From Bacteroidales bacterium (GTDB lineage: Bacteria; Bacteroidota; Bacteroidia; Bacteroidales; JAAUTT01), in assembly GCA_025361285.1 (NCBI GenBank), contig JANYAP010000131.1, positions 1 to 34,469 on the forward strand: a DNA stretch of 34,469 nucleotides, given 5' to 3'. This document shows positions 7,696-14,711 of the stretch, piece after piece (position 1 is the first letter of the stretch; every line of letters begins with the position of its first letter). The translations under genes and the position numbers were made by a program. The notes beneath the pieces were generated by a model. The model worked only from the letters and a program-made list of their open reading frames with translations. It had not been told where the DNA came from and made no database searches.

Positions 7696-10600
7696 TTAAT
7701 TACCTTCTACAATCTTTATTTCCTCTTCGGTTAAGTCGTAAAGCTGATAAACTAACTGGTCAATTTCGGATTCTATTGAGCTTATATCTTCATTTACATT
7801 ACCACTTTTAAGTGCAAGTATTTTATCAATTTTAGTTATAAATAAATTTTGCTCTGATAAGGTAAGCTTTTTAATAGGTATGTTTTCCAAATCTGTCATT
7901 AAAATCTGTGGAAATGCTTGTTTGTTTGTAATGATAATGTTCTTTATGATGTAATCAAACAATTTAGAATGAAGTAGAGCAAGTATATATTTATTTTCAA
8001 AATCTGAGTTTTTAGACCAACAAGAATAAAGTGTACTTTCAGTTAATGCGGCTTCTTCTAAATATGCACAACAAAGATAATCACCAGTTCTCCTTATTAA
8101 AATGCGAGGTGAAACATTATGTTTTGATTTAACCTTAGTACCTCCAATAATTGTTAAAGCATCATATACAGTATATTTATAGTCTTTAATAATCCATTTA
8201 GAAATACAATTACCTAATAAAAATTTATCAGTTAAATCTATATTCCATGCATCGAAAACATTAGTTTTTCTATCCTGTACAACCATGCCTTTAAATAATT
8301 CGCAAACTTCCTTAAGAAGTAGAATATCCTTTTGTTCTTCTATTCGCCTAATTATTGACAAATCCTTTTGTTCTGGAATTATTAGTGTCTTATTCTGATT
8401 AAAATGAAAGTTTTTAGTGTTTATATTTGAATTCTTACCAAAAATGAAAATTACATTTCCTGTATTGGCCTCGTCAAAAACCATACCTTCAATTGTTGTA
8501 ATATTCTCATTTACTCCATTTGAATGCATAAATGAAACACATTCAGAATAACTCCGAGTAATAAATAAACCTTCAGGAACAATAAAAGATTGAAAGCCTT
8601 TTTTATTTAAAAGTGTAATCCCTTTTTCAATAAAAAGCGGAAAAATATTTTTTGAGCTTGAATTTTTAATTGAAGAATACTCGTCAATATAAAAGTTTAG
8701 AAAATTAATGGCCACACTTTGCTTTGTCATTATAAAATATGGCGGATTACCTATTACAACATCGAAGCCAATAAAATCGCCATCGTTGTTTAAAACTTCG
8801 GGAAACTCGAAACGCCATTCGAAAGCGTTTTCGTAAATTTTACTATCTCTTATTTCCTGCATTTTATTGTTGATGGCAGCAACTTCGTTTTCGAGTTTTT
8901 TTTGTTCGTTTGCGGTTGTTTTTTCGAATGCTACGGCGTTTTTGCCGTAGGTAACTTTGGGTTCGAAGAGGAAGTTGCCAGTAAATCTATTGTATAGTTC
9001 ATTTGAAAGTTTGTCGAGGCGTGTTTTTAGCGGATCGTTTCGCCGTATTTCGGAGGTAAAGTCCTGCTTTATTTTTAGGATTAATTCCTCCATGGCACGT
9101 TTCTCGTCTTTGTTTTTTGCGTTACGATATGATGCAACTGCCAAACGATAGGTTTCGATATTCCATTTGCTGCTTCGTAGCATTTTGCGAATATCGGCAT
9201 CGAGGGCGTAACGACTAATAAGCGAGTTGCCGTATTTAATGTTGATGTCGATGTTAGGAAGTGTTTCTAACTGTAAATTGTCTGAACCTTGATTTATAGG
9301 ATTAAATGATTTACTTGATTTTTCATCTTGTATATAATATGCATTTTTGAGGAGCTCAATCCAAAGGCGGAGGCGGCAAATTTTAACGGAGTTGGGGTTA
9401 ATGTCTACGCCAAACAGGCAATTTTCGATAATAGTCTGCTTTTCGTGAAAAAGTGTTTCTTGTATGCGTTGGCTTTCCTTACTGTTAGGGTTGTACTCGT
9501 AGAGTTCGCCGTCGTCGTCGGTAACAATAAGCTCGTCGTTTTCTACAACAATTTCGTATCGGTTAAGCGATTTCCCGTTTTTGTCTTCAATTATTTTCAA
9601 CTCGCTTTTAATGGCAATAATTTCGTTGAGTGCCGACACTAAAAAGTGCCCAGAACCAACGGCAGGGTCGCAAATTTTAATAGAATTTATTATGTTGTTG
9701 GCTTGTTTGCGAGTAAATTCTTTTCGCCCTATTGCCTCGTAAATATCATCGATGCTATTATATTTTTCAATCCTGTTAATCTCTGAATCCTTTAAATCAA
9801 TGTTCAAACAATTGAACTTTTGCACAACGGCACGGCGAATAGTTTCACGACACATGTACATGGTAATGAATCCGGGGGTAAAAAACGAACCGTCCTTATA
9901 GCCGTTAATTTTTTCGAAGATAAGCCCAAGAACAGATGCGTTGATGAGACGTTTGTTATCTTCTTGAATTTCTTCGCTGCCCTCGCTTGCAAAATCGTAA
10001 GCATTAAGAAACTCGAAAATATATTCGATGGTTAGTAGTTCGCCGGTGCGTTTTTGAGCGCCGTTGTTTTTAATTACGGTTGATGATAGAAGAGGTAGTT
10101 TAACATCCTTTAGCTGACTTATAAACAGGCAGGCGTGTTCAATTTCGGTAGGCTCAAACAACGAACTATTAAGATAAGGCACGTTTGCAAAGGTTGTTTT
10201 TACCTCGGCGTCACGGTCGATTGGCTTACGTGCCAACACGGAAAAGAAAAGATTGTTTAGGTCGTCGAAATTCTGGGCTTTGGTTGAATTAAGAAAGGCG
10301 TACGATTTATCGCCTTTGTGGTATTTTATTAATTGTGCTTCGAGAAGTTTAAGAAATAGGATTCGATTGATCCATGTAATGGAAAGCTCCAAAGCTACGT
10401 TGAACAAACGTTCGGCGTTGGTGTCGCCAAATTGCGATGGCTTTGGCAGGCGCGATATTTTGTCGAGATTATCGAGCTGAAAAATGGCACTCTCAATAAG
10501 TGAAGCTGCGTTACGCTCGCCTTCTTTCTTGCGTTGTATGAGTTTTTTGCTACCTTCTTTGGTTTCGGTAAGCCCAATAATGTGTAACAGCTCGGTATAA

Positions 10601-11373
10601 AATGTTTTATCGAGGCTATTACTATCATTAGCAAACGGTAATTTTAAAAGATGCTCGGGCGAAAGGAGCTTTTGTAAGGCTATAAGGGTGTTATCGTCCT
10701 TTTTATCGGCATTGCGAAGGGGTTTATCGTAATGGCGAATATCGAAATGAGTGAAGGCGATTTCGTTTTTAATATCGTTAATGGCAGGTTCGGCAATTTG
10801 CTTGTAAAAAAAGTCGGTTGTTTTGCCCGAAAGTCGACCTTCCTCAAAATCGGTGAATTGTTTAACAAGATTTTTATTTTGCGCAAACTCTTTCTCAAAC
10901 AGGTTTGCATCGAAAATAAACCACTCATAAATATTAGTTGCTACAAGGTTTTTAATTTCGAGGTTTTTGTGGGTAATGCGCTCACGCAGATAGTATAAAA
11001 CAAGTTCGTGAAAGGCTTTGGCGTTAAGCCCCCCACCGGCTCCCCCAATGTGGGGGAGAGAAATCATTTCGGCTTTATTGGTTGGCTTCTTAGCTTCAAT
11101 AATAACACCCACAGTGCCAGAAGCATTGGAGTTGTTGTGTATTACAAGGTCGTTACGACCTTTGGTATTAATAAAATGGTTTGCTCCGTAATATGTATCG
11201 GTAAGGAATTTAGAAACGAGGTTTTTATGAAACTCTTCGCTCTCGGCTTCGTTGATGTTATCCAACAAAGTTATCAGGTTGGTTTTGAATAACTCAATGT
11301 CGCTCCTATTTGCTTTAACTTTAAGATATGCCTTATTTAGTGCCTTACGGGGCTTTAATATGTTTAAATCCAT
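7696..11373 (-). CDS. Type IIG restriction-modification enzyme (Eco57I-like methylase fused to PD-(D/E)xK nuclease)
   Basis: One 1225-aa chain holds cleavage, methylation and specificity. Residues about 74-95 carry a PD-(D/E)xK core: D75 in GRNDLVI, then E93 and K95 in GVIIEAKKP. Residues about 566-580 contain SAM motif I (DPAVGSGHF, D569), and N876-Y879 is the NPPY motif typical of N6-adenine methylases. The end (about 990-1200) is the likely target-recognition domain (VCELFKGMVV onward). The enzyme would methylate one base in its site and cut unmethylated DNA nearby. No separate methylase or specificity gene is adjacent, fitting the single-chain type. Residues about 105-112 are encoded by a perfect G/C-rich palindrome (11040-11058) that looks like an inserted repeat. 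Substrate site cannot be read from sequence. BREX PglX is less likely because no BREX partner genes are present. Confidence 0.88.
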   Translation of the reverse strand: MDLNILKPRKALNKAYLKVKANRSDIELFKTNLITLLDNINEAESEEFHKNLVSKFLTDTYYGANHFINTKGRNDLVIHNNSNASGTVGVIIEAKKPTNKAEMISLPHIGGAGGGLNAKAFHELVLYYLRERITHKNLEIKNLVATNIYEWFIFDANLFEKEFAQNKNLVKQFTDFEEGRLSGKTTDFFYKQIAEPAINDIKNEIAFTHFDIRHYDKPLRNADKKDDNTLIALQKLLSPEHLLKLPFANDSNSLDKTFYTELLHIIGLTETKEGSKKLIQRKKEGERNAASLIESAIFQLDNLDKISRLPKPSQFGDTNAERLFNVALELSITWINRILFLKLLEAQLIKYHKGDKSYAFLNSTKAQNFDDLNNLFFSVLARKPIDRDAEVKTTFANVPYLNSSLFEPTEIEHACLFISQLKDVKLPLLSSTVIKNNGAQKRTGELLTIEYIFEFLNAYDFASEGSEEIQEDNKRLINASVLGLIFEKINGYKDGSFFTPGFITMYMCRETIRRAVVQKFNCLNIDLKDSEINRIEKYNSIDDIYEAIGRKEFTRKQANNIINSIKICDPAVGSGHFLVSALNEIIAIKSELKIIEDKNGKSLNRYEIVVENDELIVTDDDGELYEYNPNSKESQRIQETLFHEKQTIIENCLFGVDINPNSVKICRLRLWIELLKNAYYIQDEKSSKSFNPINQGSDNLQLETLPNIDINIKYGNSLISRYALDADIRKMLRSSKWNIETYRLAVASYRNAKNKDEKRAMEELILKIKQDFTSEIRRNDPLKTRLDKLSNELYNRFTGNFLFEPKVTYGKNAVAFEKTTANEQKKLENEVAAINNKMQEIRDSKIYENAFEWRFEFPEVLNNDGDFIGFDVVIGNPPYFIMTKQSVAINFLNFYIDEYSSIKNSSSKNIFPLFIEKGITLLNKKGFQSFIVPEGLFITRSYSECVSFMHSNGVNENITTIEGMVFDEANTGNVIFIFGKNSNINTKNFHFNQNKTLIIPEQKDLSIIRRIEEQKDILLLKEVCELFKGMVVQDRKTNVFDAWNIDLTDKFLLGNCISKWIIKDYKYTVYDALTIIGGTKVKSKHNVSPRILIRRTGDYLCCAYLEEAALTESTLYSCWSKNSDFENKYILALLHSKLFDYIIKNIIITNKQAFPQILMTDLENIPIKKLTLSEQNLFITKIDKILALKSGNVNEDISSIESEIDQLVYQLYDLTEEEIKIVEGN
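11040..11058. repeat. Perfect G/C-rich palindrome inside the R-M coding region
   Basis: CTCCCCCA-ATG-TGGGGGAG forms an 8-bp perfect stem with a 3-base loop, preceded by a C-run (11029-11034). It is in frame and encodes the residues SLPHIGGA just after the nuclease core. Base composition is sharply unlike the surrounding AT-rich gene, so a mobile palindromic repeat captured in frame is a reasonable reading. Confidence 0.6.
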
Positions 11374-11394
11374 TTACTTATATTCGTCTATTAA

Positions 11395-11526
11395 ATTCTT
11401 GCTAAATATAAGCAGAATATCGAAATTTAGCACGGAGGGGTGCAAAATTACAGCTCTTTTGCAAGCCTTTGGGTCGAGCTTCGGCTCGTGCGGGTTTGCA
11501 AATGTGCGGTAATGTGCGGTTGGGTT
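11395..11526. repeat. Right copy of the repeated element, upstream of the R-M gene
   Basis: TTGCAAATGTGC at 11496-11507 and surrounding words match the left copy at 6500-6590, in the same orientation. Within it CGAGC-TTCG-GCTCG (11475-11488) is a perfect 5-bp hairpin with a TTCG loop, absent from the left copy. AATGTGCGGT occurs twice in tandem near 11501-11520. The segment ends about 20 bases before the R-M start codon and so could also hold that gene's promoter. Confidence 0.45.
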
Positions 11527-11590
11527 TATCAAGGTAATTTTTCTTTTGCTTTCAAATCATACGATAAATAACGGTCGGAACGGTTTTTTT

Positions 11591-11978
11591 ACCCTTGCAG
11601 CTAACAGCTCGGAATAAATGATACTATTTACCCAACAATGGCAGATTTTATACTTTCCGATACCGCTGTAAGTGCTAAATTACTAAGCAACATGCAAATA
11701 AAACAATGGGAAGCCGAAACACAGCTTGCTGCGCATAACGTGAAGCTGCATCGCTCGTTAAGCCTCCCGAAATTTGAAATTGGGTACAGGCAAGATATGA
11801 ACACCGGGCAAACATTTTACGGTTTTCATGCAGGTATTACTATTCCCTACATTGAATACCCTCAATTTGCTTATAAAAGCATACAATGCAGGGCAAATTA
11901 ACTATACCGATTTTTTTCGAATACGAGAATTATCAGCAAACAGCTTTGTACATCGAAGAACTATTGCAGCATATATGA
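11591..11978 (+). pseudogene. Frameshifted C-terminal part of a TolC/CzcC-type efflux channel
   Basis: Three frames together spell the second half of a TolC-family protein. First is LAANSSE (from 11591). A -1 shift leads to INDTIYPTMADFILSD and on to LPKFEIGYRQDMNTGQTF and FHAGITIP (to about 11847). A +1 shift then gives LNLLIKAYNAGQINYTDFF (to about 11910), and a last shift gives EYENYQQTALYIEELLQHI and a stop at 11976-11978. The text LPKFEIGYRQ...G.HAGITIP and the KAYNAGQI.Y turn are typical of CzcC/CusC channels. A stretch that should follow GITIP is missing, so there is also a deletion. An ATG at 11638 opens 87 codons but is not a real start. It is unlike the intact channel at 2504-3955, so it is a remnant of a different efflux operon. 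Confidence 0.65.
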
Positions 11979-12189
11979 ATTGATGTTAAAGCTATATATC
12001 TATATCAATCTTTAGTGGCTTTTCATCTAATATAGGTAAGTGCCAAGCCACTGAGAAATATACTCAGCAGCATAATACAAAATGTACCTGTTTGAGTCAA
12101 ATAAACTATGTAAGTAGCCAATATTCTTATTTTTTTCAAAATCTGAAATGTCAAAACTCGAAAAAGTATTTTTTCGAAGTACTATTAAA

Positions 12190-12218
12190 TTTGTTGTGAA
12201 GAGGCTTTCATATATTCG
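12190..12218 (+). promoter_or_regulatory. Candidate Bacteroidota promoter for waaA
   Basis: TTTG at 12190-12193 and TATATTCG at 12211-12218 (7 of 8 to TAnnTTTG) are 17 bases apart and lie 27 bases before the waaA ATG. The 12000-12190 stretch before it holds only an 8-bp inverted repeat (12014-12021 with 12045-12052) and no gene that I can see. Confidence 0.5.
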
Positions 12219-12245
12219 TACTTTAGCAATCCATTTAGTTCAAGT

Positions 12246-13487
12246 ATGACCACAATATATAACTTTATTATCCAGTGCTTTAATGCACTGGTAAACATTT
12301 TGGCCTTTTTAGGCAACGCTAAAGCCAAGCAATGGCGAACAGGTCGGAAAGGCATTTTCGATAAAATTGCGGCGCAATTAAAACCCAACGAAAGGCGAAT
12401 ATGGGTGCATGCCGCATCGCTTGGCGAATTTGAGCAAGGACGACCTTTGATTGAAATGATTCGAGTGCAATACCCTGAGTTTAAGATATTTCTTACCTTC
12501 TTTTCGCCTTCGGGCTACGAAATACGCAAAAACTACGCTGGTGCCGATTACATCTTTTACCTGCCGCTCGATACACCCGCGAATGCAGCGCAGTTTATCG
12601 ATTTAATTAATCCGCAGCTTGTACTATTCATAAAATACGAGTTTTGGTATAACTATTTGTTAGAGTTGAAGAAACGAAATACTCCCGTTTACCTGTGTTC
12701 GGCTATCTTCCGCGATAATCAGGTGTTTTTTGCTTGGTATGGCGCCTGGTTTCGGAGGATGTTGACCTATTTTACCTATTTTTTCGTTCAAAACGAAAGC
12801 TCAATGCAAAAACTTCAATCGGTTGGTTTTATGAATGTTGAGGTTACTGGCGATACAAGGTTCGATCGTGTGCATGCAATTGTTGCTCAATCGCTAGAAA
12901 TTGAAGCTGTTAGGTTGTTTGTTGAAAATCGCCAATGCTTGGTAGCTGGTAGCACCTGGCAACCCGATGAAGAGCTGCTTTCGAGATTTATTAACGAAAC
13001 CGATTTGCCGTTGGCATACATTATTGCGCCACACGAAATAAATAGCGCTCATATTGAACGTCTTATAAATTCAATTCAAAAGAAAACGATTCGGTTTTCC
13101 GAACATAACAGCAATTTAATAACTGATTACCAAGTGCTTATTATCGACAATATTGGAATGCTCTCATCTCTATATCGATATGGAAACGTTGCTTATATTG
13201 GTGGAGGCTTCGGAAAAGGGATACACAATATCTTGGAGGCTGCTACTTTTGGGCTTCCTGTAGTGTTCGGTCCAAAATTCGAAAAGTTTCAGGAAGCTAT
13301 CGACTTAATAAATGCTGGCGGAGCTTTTTCTGTTTCCAACATCGAAGATATTAATACACTACTCACGAAACTGTTTAGTAACAACAATTATCGAATTGAA
13401 GCGGGCAAAACTTCTCAAAGTTATGTAAATGAGAATGTTGGTGCAACTGGTAAAATTTTATCGAAAATCGAAAACATTTTCGAATAA
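12246..13487 (+). CDS. waaA: 3-deoxy-D-manno-octulosonic acid (Kdo) transferase
   Basis: The 413-aa membrane-associated GT-B glycosyltransferase adds Kdo from CMP-Kdo to the lipid A precursor, joining core to lipid A. An N-terminal hydrophobic helix (about residues 5-22) anchors it on the inner face of the inner membrane. The acceptor-side motif WVHAASLGEFEQGRPLI carries the conserved Glu that acts as base. FFSPSGYE, PLDTP, KYEFWYNYL and VTGDTRFDRV are standard WaaA landmarks, and YIGGGFGKGIHNILE with the PVVFGP block binds the nucleotide sugar. Length matches the family. It appears to be transcribed alone, between its own promoter-like site and a strong hairpin terminator that overlaps its stop. 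Confidence 0.95.
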   Translation: MTTIYNFIIQCFNALVNILAFLGNAKAKQWRTGRKGIFDKIAAQLKPNERRIWVHAASLGEFEQGRPLIEMIRVQYPEFKIFLTFFSPSGYEIRKNYAGADYIFYLPLDTPANAAQFIDLINPQLVLFIKYEFWYNYLLELKKRNTPVYLCSAIFRDNQVFFAWYGAWFRRMLTYFTYFFVQNESSMQKLQSVGFMNVEVTGDTRFDRVHAIVAQSLEIEAVRLFVENRQCLVAGSTWQPDEELLSRFINETDLPLAYIIAPHEINSAHIERLINSIQKKTIRFSEHNSNLITDYQVLIIDNIGMLSSLYRYGNVAYIGGGFGKGIHNILEAATFGLPVVFGPKFEKFQEAIDLINAGGAFSVSNIEDINTLLTKLFSNNNYRIEAGKTSQSYVNENVGATGKILSKIENIFE

Positions 13488-13524
13488 AAATTGGTTGTAA
13501 CCAGCTAATTACAATCAATTTTTT
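13486..13524 (+). terminator. Rho-independent terminator after waaA
   Basis: Arms 13486-13500 and 13509-13523 pair over 15 positions with one G-T wobble around an 8-base loop, ending in a run of T (13519-13524). The left arm starts within the waaA stop codon. Confidence 0.75.
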
Positions 13525-13619
13525 AAAATCTCGGCTCACGTATTGTATTACTCGGCGATAAGCAAGCCATACACAACGCTTTTTTAACCCTTCGTACTTA
13601 GACATTAAAAACAAAAGCC

Positions 13620-13835
13620 ATGAAAATAACATACTTTAAAGATACCGACACGCTACTGGTTAACTTTAACGGCAACCAAATTACCGAAACGCGCTATTTT
13701 ACTGAAGATGTGGCGGTTGAACTAGATCCAAAAGTTAACCTAGTTAGTATGACCATTGCACACGCCTCGCTGAGAGCAAATATGAGCGAGTTTTCGTTTA
13801 ACCAATTCGCGCAACATAAACGCTGGCTGCAATGA
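13620..13835 (+). CDS. DUF2283 family small protein
   Basis: The 71-aa protein starts MKITYFKDTDTLLVNFNGN and has the DUF2283 pattern: a short beta-rich fold beginning with K-I-x-Y and x-x-D-x-L-x-V, then T-x-D-V-x-V-E-L-D, then an SMTI-HAS strand. DUF2283 proteins often sit next to DUF4258 genes in what look like toxin-antitoxin pairs. No DUF4258 gene is seen here, so this copy seems to be an orphan. The next gene is a convergent ParE-type toxin that has its own antitoxin. Biochemical role unknown. Confidence 0.75.
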   Translation: MKITYFKDTDTLLVNFNGNQITETRYFTEDVAVELDPKVNLVSMTIAHASLRANMSEFSFNQFAQHKRWLQ

Positions 13836-13863
13836 ATCTGTTATTCATCGTAAAAATTGCTAC

Positions 13864-14160
13864 TTACAGCCTTAATGTTTTAGGATTCATTTTATTACCT
13901 CTAAAACTAGCTATTTCAATGAATTCGCCAGTAAACCTATAATATAATTTTGTTTGATAGTTAATTACACATCGCCTCAAATTTTTGTTTTTGTCCGAAT
14001 ATGTGTATAAAAAAGGATTTATAGATATTTGATTTACAACTTCCTCAAAATAAGCATCAACCTTCGCCGCTGTAGATATGCCAAATTTCGCTGAAACGTA
14101 TTCAAGTATTTCATTATATTCATTGAATGCACGAGTTGAGTATCTAACAGGGTAAGGCAA
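13864..14160 (-). CDS. ParE/RelE-superfamily toxin
   Basis: The 98-aa protein has the ParE/RelE layout: a helical hairpin (RAFNEYNEILEYVSAKFG, then AKVDAYFEEVVNQI), a P-x-x-Y turn (INPFLYTYS), and beta strands with LRRCVINYQTKLYYRF and ASFRGNKMNP. Such toxins either poison gyrase or cleave mRNA on ribosomes; which one cannot be told here. The only usable start is TTG at 14160. It is in the same frame as the antitoxin stop (14164-14166) with a single ATT codon between, so expression probably depends on reinitiation after the antitoxin. The order antitoxin then toxin is the usual one. Confidence 0.82.
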   Translation of the reverse strand: MPYPVRYSTRAFNEYNEILEYVSAKFGISTAAKVDAYFEEVVNQISINPFLYTYSDKNKNLRRCVINYQTKLYYRFTGEFIEIASFRGNKMNPKTLRL

Positions 14161-14163
14161 AAT

Positions 14164-14394
14164 TTAGAAATTAAATCGGTCTTTAATTTTAGATTTTACC
14201 TGGGAGTGAGTTAAATATTCCCCTCTGGCTAACTGCTCAAGCCCTTCATTAATAGCCCTTTTATCAATATCGCTAATCGTATCCCACCAATCCTTTTTTT
14301 CTTTTTGTAAACTTTCCAACTGTTCTAATACATAGTTTTCCTGTATGGCAGATATCCAGTTAATAAGATTAATTTTTCTAGTCTCTAAATTCAT
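14164..14394 (-). CDS. Antitoxin of the ParE/RelE pair
   Basis: The 76-aa partner starts at the ATG at 14394 (MNLETRKINLINWISAIQEN). A longer frame reaches 14478, but the shorter start fits antitoxin N-termini, has AAGG just upstream and lies 17 bases after an exact TAAATTTG -7 box. The core is helical (VLEQLESLQKEKKDWWDTIS), and the C-terminal half (INEGLEQLARGEYLTHSQVK) matches the short antitoxins found beside Bacteroidota RelE/ParE toxins (a Glu-rich segment ending in THSQV). It should bind and neutralise the toxin and repress its own promoter. No obvious operator palindrome was seen. Confidence 0.78.
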   Translation of the reverse strand: MNLETRKINLINWISAIQENYVLEQLESLQKEKKDWWDTISDIDKRAINEGLEQLARGEYLTHSQVKSKIKDRFNF

Positions 14395-14411
14395 TGCCTT
14401 AATATTTCGAA

Positions 14412-14419
14412 CAAATTTA
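14412..14419 (-). promoter_or_regulatory. -7 box for the antitoxin-toxin operon
   Basis: TAAATTTG on the - strand is an exact match to TAnnTTTG, 17 bases before the antitoxin ATG. No clear TTTG -33 box was found at the expected distance. Confidence 0.45.
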
Positions 14420-14711
14420 ATATTTTTGTGATAATAAACCGACATTGCATATTCGTCATTTTTTAGCAGAATTATCACCGTTGTAACTCCTTACTCTAAC
14501 CACTTTACTCAATAAAAGTTAGATAATTTTCAATACCTCCAAATATACTATTACCCTTACAGTCAATCGATTACTTACTTAGTTGATAACTCCGAGTATT
14601 TGTTAATAAGTACAAATGCATTGGTATTGCACAAGCATTTTCGTGTTGCTATATTGCATCGAAAATAACCCTACTCAAATTAAGCTATAAACGATTAAAA
14701 AACAGTTGAAA

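Noticed and set aside
7696-11373. BREX or other multi-gene phage-defence system built on a PglX-like methylase
   Set aside because: No other defence gene accompanies it; the N-terminal nuclease core fits a stand-alone type IIG enzyme.
9328-11512. Several + strand frames of 70-104 codons
   Set aside because: All but the last are antisense to the R-M gene, whose motifs are unambiguous; none has family features.
11638-11901. Stand-alone 87-aa gene
   Set aside because: TolC similarity continues on both sides in other frames, so it is part of a pseudogene.
14395-14478. Longer antitoxin start at 14478
   Set aside because: It would place the start upstream of an exact -7 box and add an N-terminus unlike antitoxins.
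14479-14711. Cobalamin riboswitch in front of the B12-dependent reductase
   Set aside because: No B12-box or matching fold was recognised, and such switches usually control B12 synthesis or uptake rather than this enzyme.
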